From assembly GCA_002452295.1 (NCBI GenBank), contig DKEX01000002.1, forward strand, positions 1-7,267: a stretch of 7,267 nucleotides of DNA. The letters run 5' to 3'. The DNA comes from Firmicutes bacterium UBA6811 (lineage in GTDB: Bacteria; Bacillota; SHA-98; UBA4971). This document shows, piece by piece, positions 1-5,885 of the stretch (positions are counted from its first letter, which is position 1; each line of letters opens with the position of its first letter). The notes under the pieces are model-generated. The model did not search any database and was not told where the DNA came from. It saw only the letters and a list, made by a program, of their open reading frames with translations. Position numbers and translations under genes: made by a program.

Positions 1-16
1 GGCGGCGGGGGTCGGC

Positions 17-45
17 TTTACAACCCCCCTCCGGCGTGTTACAAT
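17..45 (+). promoter_or_regulatory. Promoter candidate (sigma-A type, extended -10)
   Basis: TTTACA at 17-22 and TACAAT at 40-45 are separated by 17 bases. Each matches the housekeeping consensus at five of six positions, and a TG at 37-38 gives an extended -10. The start of transcription would be near 52. The -35 box lies in the loop of a possible small hairpin (GGGGGT 7-12 with ACCCCC 23-28). A terminator-like hairpin follows directly, so this promoter may make a short RNA or an attenuated tig leader. The call rests on motif matching only. Confidence 0.5.
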
Positions 46-75
46 ACCATGGGCAGAAATGTTGGAATGACGCTG

Positions 76-119
76 CCTCGGCGGTTGCTGCTTCGGCGCC
101 TACCGAGGTATTGTTTTTG
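76..119 (+). terminator. Intrinsic terminator-like hairpin upstream of tig
   Basis: CCTCGG at 76-81 pairs perfectly with CCGAGG at 103-108. Inside it, a smaller hairpin is capped by C(TTCG)G at 91-96, the very stable UUCG tetraloop. A T-rich run follows (111-119, seven of nine T). This is the form of a rho-independent terminator on the + strand. It may end a gene lying before the window, or act as an attenuator behind the promoter at 17-45. Confidence 0.6.
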
Positions 120-123
120 TGCG

Positions 124-151
124 TTGCGTTTGCGTGCGATTGCGGTAAAAT
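124..151 (+). promoter_or_regulatory. Promoter candidate for tig-clpP-clpX
   Basis: TAAAAT at 146-151 matches the -10 consensus at five of six positions. TTGCGT at 124-129, 16 bases upstream, is a weak -35 (three of six). It lies just beyond the terminator-like hairpin, so it would be well placed to start the tig transcript near 158. An AGGAG at 160-164 is not followed by a usable start codon. Confidence 0.4.
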
Positions 152-193
152 AGCCGTGCAGGAGTAGAATCTTTCCCGGCGCAGGCCCGCACC

Positions 194-220
194 GCGCACC
201 CCGGGCGGCCGGGCGTGCGC
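194..220 (+). other. GC-rich hairpin in the tig leader
   Basis: GCGCAC plus CCCGG (194-204) pairs with CCGGG plus GTGCGC (209-220). There is a single bulged C at 214 and a GCGG loop at 205-208, so the stem has eleven base pairs. No T-tract follows, so it is not a terminator. It may be leader RNA structure affecting stability or translation of tig. Its function is unknown. Confidence 0.5.
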
Positions 221-275
221 CGACGCAGGGCTGCTCCGAGCGGCGTTTAGACAGGGTTTTCGTGAGGATGAAAGC

Positions 276-322
276 AGGAGGGGGGAGGCTGCCATCCGCC
301 CGGGGGACCATGCCCCGGGGCG
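276..322 (+). promoter_or_regulatory. Shine-Dalgarno tract and start-site hairpin of tig
   Basis: A purine tract with AGGAGG at 276-281 and GGGGGAGG at 281-288 is the strongest ribosome binding sequence before tig. It is too far from ATG 310 and ATG 337 for normal spacing. Between them CCCGGGG (299-305) pairs with CCCCGGG (313-319), extended by two more pairs around a bulged G. ATG 310 therefore sits in a seven-base loop. The arrangement leaves the true start unresolved and could restrict initiation. Confidence 0.4.
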
Positions 323-336
323 TCGCGGCGGCGAAT

Positions 337-1632
337 ATGGTGAAGGCTGCGGTGGAGAGAATAGAGGGGAGCTTTGCTCATCTGGCTATCGAGGTGGACG
401 AGGCCCAGATCAGCCGGGCTCTCGACGAGAGCTATCACAGGCTCGCGCAACGTGTTACGGTGCCTGGCTTCCGAAAGGGTAGGGTCCCGCGGCAGATCCT
501 CGAGATGAGGATCGGCAAGGGCGCGCTCTATGAGGACGCGCTGAAGCGCCTCGTTCCGCAGAGCTACGTCGAGGCGGTAAAGGAAACCGGCATCGATCCC
601 ATGGATGAGCCAGACTTCGATATAGAGCAGTTCGAGGATGGTAAGCCGCTCAGGTTCAAGGCGAAGGTACTGGTGAGGCCCGAGGTCAAGCTGCCTGACT
701 ATCGCGACATCAGGGTGGAGAAGAAGGTGCCCGAGGTCAGCGACGACGATGTGGACCATTACATCGGGGTCCTGCAGCAGAACAGGGGCACCGCCGTGCC
801 TGCCGACCATGATGAGGTGCAAGCCGGAGACCTTGTCACGGTCGACCTCGAGATCGCCTCCGATGACACGCCTCTGGAGATCCGGGGCGACGGGAAGGGC
901 ATCGTCATCGAGGCTGCCGCGAAACAGGATCTCCCGGGTCTGGGCAAGGGCCTCATCGGGCTCAAGGCGGGAGACGAAAAGGTCATCGACACCACTGTGC
1001 CGGATACCTACCACGACAAGAGCCTCGCCGGAAAGCCCGCAAAGGCGCGCGTTGTGGTCAAGGAGATTCGCGAGAGAAAGCTCCCCGAGGTGAACGACGA
1101 GTTCGCGAAGGCGGTCGGCGGCTACGACAGCGTCGATGCGATGCGGCGGGACATCCGCGAGCGGCTGCAGAAATCGGCGGAAAGCCGGGCCGAGGCGGAA
1201 TACGGGAAGGCTGTGGTGGACAGGATCACGCAGGAGGCCGAGGTGGACGTTCCGGAGGCCCTGGTGGAGCGGCAGGTCGATTTCCTGGCCCGCAACCTGT
1301 CGGAGAACCTTGCGCAACAGGGGATGACCCTCGAGGGATACCTCGAGGCCTGCGGCCTGGATCAGGAGGCGCTCAGAAAGAGCTTCCGCGGCGAGGCCCA
1401 GGCCGCTGTCAAGACCGACCTGGTGCTCGATGCCATAAGCAAGGCGGAAGGATTCGGCGCCACCGACGACGAAGTTAATGCCAGGCTCTCCAGGATCGCG
1501 TCGAGTCAGGGGAAACCTGCCGGTGAGATCCGGGAACTCCTGACAAGGACGGGGCGTATTGACAGTATAGAAGATGCAATCGTCAGGGAGAAGACCATAG
1601 ATCACCTGGTTCGGCTCGCGTCAGGCGAGTGA
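337..1632 (+). CDS. tig: Trigger factor, ribosome-associated chaperone and peptidyl-prolyl isomerase
   Basis: Trigger factor docks at the ribosomal exit tunnel, shields nascent chains and catalyses proline isomerisation (EC 5.2.1.8). From ATG 337 the protein has 431 residues, close to the family length (432 in E. coli). The N-terminal domain carries the ribosome-docking signature GFRKGRVP at residues 44-51. An FKBP-like domain spans roughly 155-245, with GDLVTV near 164, a PGLGKGLIGLKAGDEK stretch, and LPEVNDEFA at 249-257 marking the junction. The rest forms the C-terminal cradle. I chose ATG 337 because homology begins there (MVKAAVERIEG). The frame stays open back to GTG 262, ATG 268 and ATG 310, which would add up to 25 low-complexity residues. 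No good ribosome binding site stands at normal spacing from any of these starts. It is first in a probable tig-clpP-clpX operon. Identity is certain; the start is not. Confidence 0.95.
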   Translation: MVKAAVERIEGSFAHLAIEVDEAQISRALDESYHRLAQRVTVPGFRKGRVPRQILEMRIGKGALYEDALKRLVPQSYVEAVKETGIDPMDEPDFDIEQFEDGKPLRFKAKVLVRPEVKLPDYRDIRVEKKVPEVSDDDVDHYIGVLQQNRGTAVPADHDEVQAGDLVTVDLEIASDDTPLEIRGDGKGIVIEAAAKQDLPGLGKGLIGLKAGDEKVIDTTVPDTYHDKSLAGKPAKARVVVKEIRERKLPEVNDEFAKAVGGYDSVDAMRRDIRERLQKSAESRAEAEYGKAVVDRITQEAEVDVPEALVERQVDFLARNLSENLAQQGMTLEGYLEACGLDQEALRKSFRGEAQAAVKTDLVLDAISKAEGFGATDDEVNARLSRIASSQGKPAGEIRELLTRTGRIDSIEDAIVREKTIDHLVRLASGE

Positions 1633-1651
1633 AGTCCGGCGAGTGATGTCG
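1624..1651 (+). repeat. 14-base tandem duplication across the tig stop codon
   Basis: GGCGAGTGAAGTCC (1624-1637) is followed directly by GGCGAGTGATGTCG (1638-1651), twelve of fourteen bases identical. A partial third copy, GGCAAGTCA, follows at 1652-1660. The first copy contains the tig stop TGA (1630-1632). It looks like a small local duplication in the tig-clpP gap. Confidence 0.6.
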
Positions 1652-1673
1652 GGCAAGTCAGCATATGATCCAA

Positions 1674-1684
1674 GGGAGGAGGGG
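1674..1684 (+). promoter_or_regulatory. Ribosome binding site deciding the clpP start
   Basis: GGGAGGAGGGG at 1674-1684 lies six bases before GTG 1691. The same frame is open back to GTG 1643 and ATG 1646, but neither has such a site. Only the GTG 1691 start gives the standard ClpP N terminus. Confidence 0.85.
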
Positions 1685-1690
1685 TCGATT

Positions 1691-2278
1691 GTGAATCTGG
1701 TTCCGATCGTGGTGGAGCAGACGAACCGTGGGGAGCGGGCTTACGACATATATTCGAGGCTGCTCAAGGACAGGATCATCTTCATAGGCGGCGCGATAGA
1801 CGATGACGTCGCGAACCTCGTCATCGCCCAGATGTTGTTCCTTCAAGGCGAGGACCCCGAGAAGGACATCAACCTGTATATCAACAGCCCGGGCGGCGTG
1901 GTAACGTCGGGGCTTGCCATATACGACACGATGCAGTACATCAAGCCCGACGTGGCCACCACCTGCATCGGCATGGCGGCCAGCATGGGCGCGCTTCTTC
2001 TCGCGGCAGGCGCGAAGGGCAAGAGATACGCTCTTCCCTTCTCGAGGGTCATGATCCACCAGCCGCTCGGCGGCGCCCAGGGCCAGGCGACCGACATCGA
2101 GATACAGGCGAGGGAGATCGTGAAGCTCCGCGAGGTGACGCAGGAGATCCTCGCAAAGCACACGGGTCAGCCAATGGAGAAGATCGCGGCGGACACCGAC
2201 AGGAACTTCTTCATGTCGGCTGAAGATGCGAAAGCCTACGGGATCGTTGACGAGATCTTCCGGACCAAGAAGAAGTAG
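1691..2278 (+). CDS. clpP: ATP-dependent Clp protease proteolytic subunit ClpP
   Basis: ClpP forms the two-ring barrel that cuts proteins unfolded by ClpX or other Clp ATPases (serine peptidase family S14, cytosol). From GTG 1691 it has 195 residues, a normal length. It begins MNLVPIVVEQTNRGERAYDIYSRLL, the mature-type N terminus, here without a propeptide. The catalytic Ser is Ser98 in GMAAS and the His is His123 in MIHQPLGG; the INSPGG oxyanion segment is at 64-69. The third triad residue is odd. Bacillus ClpP reads TDRD with the catalytic Asp at 172, whereas here it reads TDRN, so codon 172 (AAC, 2204-2206) is Asn. Listeria ClpP1 is known to carry Asn here and to be weak or inactive alone. 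The gene lies 58 bases after tig and 11 before clpX, so its partner is encoded next door. Identity is certain; the activity consequence of Asn172 is inference. Confidence 0.97.
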   Translation: MNLVPIVVEQTNRGERAYDIYSRLLKDRIIFIGGAIDDDVANLVIAQMLFLQGEDPEKDINLYINSPGGVVTSGLAIYDTMQYIKPDVATTCIGMAASMGALLLAAGAKGKRYALPFSRVMIHQPLGGAQGQATDIEIQAREIVKLREVTQEILAKHTGQPMEKIAADTDRNFFMSAEDAKAYGIVDEIFRTKKK

Positions 2279-2289
2279 GGGGTGGTAGG

Positions 2290-3555
2290 GTGTTCAAATT
2301 CGGCGACGAAAAGGGCCAGCTCAAGTGCTCGTTCTGCGGCAAGGCCCAGGACCAGGTGAAGAAGCTCATCGCTGGGCCTGGCGTCTACATTTGCGACGAG
2401 TGCATCGAGCTCTGCAACGAGATCATCGAGGAAGAGCTGGGCGAGGAAGCAGATGTCGAATTGGGCAACATCCCGAAACCCAGGGAGATCAAGGAGATCC
2501 TGGATCAGTACGTCATCGGCCAGGAGGACGCCAAGAAGACCCTCGCCGTGGCAGTGTACAACCACTACAAGCGCATCGGCGCCAACGTGCGCGTGGACGA
2601 CGTGGAGCTTCAGAAGAGCAACATCCTGCTCCTCGGCCCGACCGGGGTGGGCAAGACCCTGCTCGCGCAGACCCTTGCCAAGATCCTGAACGTGCCCTTC
2701 GCCATCTCCGACGCGACCTCGCTCACAGAGGCCGGGTATGTCGGTGAAGACGTGGAGAACATCCTGCTGCGGCTGATCCAGGCGGCGGACTACGATATCG
2801 AGAAGGCGGAGAAGGGCATCGTCTACATCGACGAGGTAGACAAGATCGCGAGGAAGTCCGAGAACCCGTCGATCACTCGTGACGTCTCCGGCGAGGGCGT
2901 GCAGCAGGCTCTTCTGAAGATCCTCGAGGGCACCGTTGCCAGCGTTCCTCCGCAGGGCGGGCGAAAGCACCCGCACCAGGAGTTCATACAGATAGACACG
3001 ACGAACATCCTCTTCATCTGCGGGGGCGCTTTCGACGGGCTGGAGAAGATCATCCAGAACCGGGTGGGCAAGAAGGCCCTTGGCTTCGGGGCGGAGCTGC
3101 GGCCCAAGATCGACTCGAACATCGGGGACATCCTGAGGCAGGTCATGCCCGAGGATCTCCTCAAGTTCGGGCTCATCCCCGAGTTCATCGGGAGGCTGCC
3201 CGTGGTGGTTCCCCTCGACGCCCTGGATGAGCAGGCTCTCGTGAGGATACTCACCGAGCCCAGGAACGCCCTGTCCAAGCAGTACAAGCGTATGTTCGAG
3301 CTGGACGGCGTGGAGATCGAGATCACGGAGGATGCCCTCATTGCGGTAGCGAGGAAGGCCATAGCACGAAACACCGGCGCGAGGGGCCTGAGGTCGATCA
3401 TGGAGAAGATGATGCTCGAGATCATGTACGAGATCCCGTCGCGCAGCGACGTGAAGAAGGTCGTGGTGACGAGGGAAGTCGTAGAGGGGCTTGCCAGGCC
3501 CACCATGATGCTGCAGGAGCGTAAGGGGGCAAAGAAAAGAGAGGAGACTGCGTAG
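2290..3555 (+). CDS. clpX: ClpX, AAA+ unfoldase of the ClpXP protease
   Basis: ClpX is a hexameric AAA+ motor that recognises tagged or native substrates, unfolds them with ATP and threads them into ClpP. The 421-residue protein has the zinc-binding domain with Cys13, Cys16, Cys35 and Cys38. Walker A is GPTGVGKT at 116-123, the pore-1 loop GYVGED is at 149-154, and Walker B ends at Asp181-Glu182. The ClpP-docking loop is LGF at 264-266 (IGF in E. coli). The arginine finger is Arg302 in IPEFIGRLP, and the sensor-2 motif GARGLRS is at 363-369. All key residues are present. The start is GTG 2290, 11 bases after the clpP stop; the G-rich run at 2278-2285 supplies the ribosome binding site. The tight spacing implies co-transcription and translational coupling with clpP. 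A hairpin at 3628-3648 may end the transcript. Confidence 0.98.
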   Translation: MFKFGDEKGQLKCSFCGKAQDQVKKLIAGPGVYICDECIELCNEIIEEELGEEADVELGNIPKPREIKEILDQYVIGQEDAKKTLAVAVYNHYKRIGANVRVDDVELQKSNILLLGPTGVGKTLLAQTLAKILNVPFAISDATSLTEAGYVGEDVENILLRLIQAADYDIEKAEKGIVYIDEVDKIARKSENPSITRDVSGEGVQQALLKILEGTVASVPPQGGRKHPHQEFIQIDTTNILFICGGAFDGLEKIIQNRVGKKALGFGAELRPKIDSNIGDILRQVMPEDLLKFGLIPEFIGRLPVVVPLDALDEQALVRILTEPRNALSKQYKRMFELDGVEIEITEDALIAVARKAIARNTGARGLRSIMEKMMLEIMYEIPSRSDVKKVVVTREVVEGLARPTMMLQERKGAKKREETA

Positions 3556-3627
3556 CGAGGCGGGGCGGGGCGGAGAAGGGCCAGGTGCCCGCCGTCGCAG
3601 CATAGTCGTCATTTCGGCATCTCGACT

Positions 3628-3648
3628 GGGGGCCCGCATCGGGCCCCC
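3628..3648 (+). terminator. Hairpin after clpX, possible terminator
   Basis: GGGGGCCCG (3628-3636) pairs perfectly with CGGGCCCCC (3640-3648) around a CAT loop, a nine-base-pair GC stem. No T-tract follows (TGCGCTGTAC), so it is not a canonical intrinsic terminator. It could be a U-less terminator, a pause site or a 3'-end stabiliser of the tig-clpP-clpX mRNA. Confidence 0.5.
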
Positions 3649-3664
3649 TGCGCTGTACAGCCAT

Positions 3665-3693
3665 AGATAACCCCCGGCATCATGGACATAATA
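3665..3693 (+). promoter_or_regulatory. Promoter candidate for lonB, sporulation-sigma like
   Basis: GGACATAATA at 3684-3693 fits the Bacillus sigma-F -10 consensus (GGNRANANTW) at nine of ten positions. Its CATAATA (3687-3693) also matches the sigma-G -10 form CATAMTA. A plausible but weaker -35, AGATA, is at 3665-3669. Read as sigma-A it is TAGATA (3664-3669), 17 bases, CATAAT (3687-3692), also acceptable. Transcription would start near 3700, about 36 bases before lonB. In B. subtilis lonB is transcribed in the forespore under sigma-F, which agrees with this reading. The consensus sequences are from memory. Confidence 0.4.
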
Positions 3694-3736
3694 GACCTCA
3701 GGAACACGCATCTCACCGGGCAGAGGCGACTTCACG

Positions 3737-5473
3737 ATGGACTTCACAGGCGGCTTCTTCGGGATCATCAACCTGTTCTTCGGAATAGTCATAGGGCTGT
3801 ACTTCTGGAACCTGCTCAGAACTCAGCAGGGGAACAGGGTCGCGGTTGACCGCGAGTCCCGCAAGGAGATGGAGAAACTCCAGAAGCTGCGCAGTATATC
3901 TCTGACCGAGCCTCTATCGGAGAAGACGCGGCCCACCTCGTTCAGGGAGATCGTCGGCCAGGAGGAGGGCCTGCGGGCCCTGCGGGCGGCGCTTTGCGGG
4001 CCGAACCCCCAGCACGTCATAATGTACGGCCCCCCGGGCGTGGGCAAGACCGCGGCCGCAAGGGTGGTGCTGGAGGAGGCCAAGACGAACCCCCGCTCGC
4101 CGTTCAAGCAGTGGGCCAGGTTCGTCGAGGTGGACGGCGCGACATCCAGGTTCGACGACCGCGGCATAGCGGATCCCCTGATAGGGTCCGTTCACGATCC
4201 CATCTACCAGGGTGCGGGCCCGCTCGGGATAGCGGGCATCCCGCAGCCCAAGCCGGGCGCCGTGACCAGGGCGCACGGTGGCATCCTCTTCATAGACGAG
4301 ATCGGGGAGCTTCACCCGGTGCAGATAAACAAGCTCCTCAAGGTGCTCGAGGACAGGAAGGTGTTCCTCGAGAGCGCCTACTATAGCTCAGAGGACCCCA
4401 ACATCCCCCAGCACATCCACGACATATTCCAGAACGGGCTGCCTGCCGACTTCCGGCTGGTCGGGGCCACCACGCGGTCCCCGGAGGGGATCCCGCCTGC
4501 CATCCGGTCCAGGTGCATCGAGGTCTTCTTCCGGGCGTTGACCCCGGAGGAGGTCGGCACAATCGCGGCGAATGCGGCACAGAAGGCGGGGTTTGTCCTG
4601 GAGGACGCCGCGCTTGACGTCATCAAGAGATACGCGGCCAACGGCCGCGATGCCGTAAACATCCTGCAGATAGCCGGCGGGGCTGCGCTTACCGCGGGCC
4701 GCCAGGTGGTGACCAGGGCGGACGTGGAATGGGTGGTGAGCTCCGGCCAGTATGCGCCCCGTCCATTTAAGAAGGTGCCCGACGTGCCGCAGGTGGGGTA
4801 TGCGAACGGGCTCGCCGTGTACGGCCCCAACAGCGGGATGCTCGTGGAGATCGAGGCGGCGGCGGTGCCGGTGGAGGAGGGCGCCGGAAAGGTCATAACC
4901 ACCGGGGTCATCGATGAGGAGGAGATGGGCGAGACAGGGAGGATAATGAGGCGCAAGAGCATGGCCAGGGGATCGGTGGAGAACGTCATCACGGTGCTCC
5001 GGAGATCTCTTTCGGTCAGGCCGGAGGACTATGACATCCACGTGAACTTCCCCGGTGGCATTCCACTGGACGGGCCTTCAGCCGGGGTGGCCATCGTCAC
5101 CGCCATCTACTCCGCGATCACCCAGATCCCCGTCGACAACAAGCTCGCCATGACGGGCGAGATGTCCATACGCGGGCAGGTGAAGCCCGTTGGCGGAATC
5201 GTGGCGAAGGTGGAGGCCGCGGCGCTCGCCGGGGCAAGCAGGGTGATAGTCCCGCGCGAGAACTGGCAGGAGAGCTTCGGCGGGAGGAAGGACATCCTGG
5301 TCGTGCCCGTGGAGCGGATCGAGGAGGTGGTGCAGGCGGCCGTGATCGCCAGGGGCGCGCTGCCGGGATCTCTCGGTGCGTCGGCGCAGACACAGGTGGC
5401 GGCGAGCGCAGCCGCTCACGCGGTCATCGGCCAGCACCGTGTCGGCTGCCCACCGACCACCACCATTTGCTAA
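3737..5473 (+). CDS. lonB: LonB, membrane-anchored Lon-like ATP-dependent protease
   Basis: LonB is a Lon-family (S16) protease of spore-forming Bacillota, made in the forespore in B. subtilis. It lacks the N-terminal LON substrate domain and instead has a hydrophobic segment at about residues 7-27 that probably anchors it in the membrane, followed by a basic region. The AAA+ domain has Walker A GPPGVGKT at 98-105 and Walker B ILFIDE at 183-188, with a conserved SRC arginine segment near 260. The protease domain carries the Ser-Lys dyad: Ser448 in DGPSAG and Lys491 in GGIVAK, 43 residues apart as in E. coli Lon. The start is ATG 3737, with AGAGG at 3722-3726. The 578-residue length exceeds B. 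subtilis LonB (about 550). The excess is an Ala-rich, compositionally simple tail from about residue 540, ending in CPPTTTIC. It has its own upstream gap and lies just before lon, as in B. subtilis. Confidence 0.95.
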   Translation: MDFTGGFFGIINLFFGIVIGLYFWNLLRTQQGNRVAVDRESRKEMEKLQKLRSISLTEPLSEKTRPTSFREIVGQEEGLRALRAALCGPNPQHVIMYGPPGVGKTAAARVVLEEAKTNPRSPFKQWARFVEVDGATSRFDDRGIADPLIGSVHDPIYQGAGPLGIAGIPQPKPGAVTRAHGGILFIDEIGELHPVQINKLLKVLEDRKVFLESAYYSSEDPNIPQHIHDIFQNGLPADFRLVGATTRSPEGIPPAIRSRCIEVFFRALTPEEVGTIAANAAQKAGFVLEDAALDVIKRYAANGRDAVNILQIAGGAALTAGRQVVTRADVEWVVSSGQYAPRPFKKVPDVPQVGYANGLAVYGPNSGMLVEIEAAAVPVEEGAGKVITTGVIDEEEMGETGRIMRRKSMARGSVENVITVLRRSLSVRPEDYDIHVNFPGGIPLDGPSAGVAIVTAIYSAITQIPVDNKLAMTGEMSIRGQVKPVGGIVAKVEAAALAGASRVIVPRENWQESFGGRKDILVVPVERIEEVVQAAVIARGALPGSLGASAQTQVAASAAAHAVIGQHRVGCPPTTTIC

Positions 5474-5495
5474 AGACTCCTCTTCACGACAGAAA

Positions 5496-5524
5496 TTGAC
5501 AGGCCCGGCGCGTTGACATAACAT
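5496..5524 (+). promoter_or_regulatory. Promoter candidate P1 for lon
   Basis: A perfect TTGACA at 5496-5501 is followed after 17 bases by TAACAT at 5519-5524 (four of six). The start would be near 5531, giving lon a leader of about 390 bases. This is the best housekeeping-type promoter in the gap, and it lies only 23 bases after the lonB stop. Confidence 0.5.
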
Positions 5525-5540
5525 CGCCCCGTGTGATAGC
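5513..5540 (+). promoter_or_regulatory. Promoter candidate P2 for lon, overlapping P1
   Basis: A second perfect TTGACA at 5513-5518 begins 17 bases after the first. After 16 bases comes GATAGC (5535-5540, three of six), preceded by TG at 5532-5533 as an extended -10. P2 overlaps P1, so the two could not be occupied together. Confidence 0.35.
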
Positions 5541-5574
5541 CTTGCTTGAGAGGCGGGGCTTTCCTTGTCTTTCT
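5526..5574 (+). terminator. Terminator-like stem with T-rich tail after lonB
   Basis: GCCCC (5526-5530) pairs with GGGGC (5555-5559), and inside it GCCT (5539-5542) pairs with AGGC (5551-5554) across an eight-base bulge. A T-rich run with C interruptions follows at 5560-5574. It could end lonB transcripts. It overlaps the promoter candidates, so one of these readings may be wrong. The stem is weak because of the bulge. Confidence 0.35.
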
Positions 5575-5756
5575 GCCTTCGTCTTCTGCCTGCTACTACT
5601 GCCGCTGGTGCACGGCATCTGCACCGTCATCCGTCGTGTATCGTGAACCGGGAGGCTCTGGGGAGCGGCGCACGCGCGCCGCATGTGCCCTTTGAGTCAA
5701 GGGCAGGAATCGGACAGGCCGGGGCGAATACACTGATTAGTGACGGCAGCGCCGGG
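5575..5756 (+). other. Structured non-coding leader upstream of lon
   Basis: I see no convincing gene here. Several hairpins stand in a row: GGTGCA/TGCACC (5607-5612 with 5620-5625, 7-base loop); GCGGCGC/GCGCCGC (5665-5671 with 5676-5682, loop ACGC); TGCCCTT/AAGGGCA (5686-5692 with 5699-5705, 6-base loop); and the short CACT/AGTG repeat at 5731-5742. Together they would make the 5' part of the lon mRNA strongly folded. I recognise no known riboswitch, T-box or RNA family. Confidence 0.45.
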
Positions 5757-5810
5757 GACAGCGACGATGACGGCGACACCGACACCGACTCCGACAGTGA
5801 CAGTGACAGG
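5757..5810 (+). repeat. Hexamer tandem repeat, nine GAC-NNN units
   Basis: GAC recurs every six bases at 5757, 5763, 5769, 5775, 5781, 5787, 5793, 5799 and 5805. The alternate triplets are AGC, GAT, GGC, ACC, ACC, TCC, AGT, AGT and AGG. After one extra base the pattern resumes imperfectly (GACGGT, GACAGT, GATGGG) to about 5841. Read in one frame it gives alternating Asp with Ser, Thr or Gly, but the frame is short and ends at 5819, so I do not call a gene. It looks like a degenerate microsatellite within the lon leader. Confidence 0.75.
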
Positions 5811-5842
5811 CGACGGTGACAGTGATGGGGGCAGTGACGGAC

Positions 5843-5867
5843 GCCAGGTCTGGGCGCGCGGCCTGGT
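5843..5867 (+). other. Hairpin close to the lon start
   Basis: CCAGG (5844-5848) pairs with CCTGG (5862-5866). A G-T pair and a C-G pair extend it inward and a G-T pair outward, around a nine-base loop. It is one more element of lon leader structure, about 40 bases before the ribosome binding site. Confidence 0.35.
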
Positions 5868-5885
5868 TTGTGGGATGGAGCGAGG

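Noticed and set aside
247..1605. Long open frame on the - strand opposite tig (452 codons)
   Set aside because: It is a shadow of tig: the + strand frame is a clear trigger factor, and GC-rich third positions keep the opposite frame open. The translation resembles no family I know.
2236..3792. Long open frame on the - strand opposite clpX (518 codons)
   Set aside because: It spans the end of clpP, all of clpX and the start of lonB with no ribosome binding logic, and its sequence is the mirror of ClpX codons. It is a GC-bias artefact.
5565..5819. Small + strand frame ending in an Asp-Ser run (84 codons)
   Set aside because: The acidic run comes from the hexamer repeat, no clear ribosome binding site precedes the start, and the rest has no recognisable sequence. 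I describe it as a repeat, not a gene.
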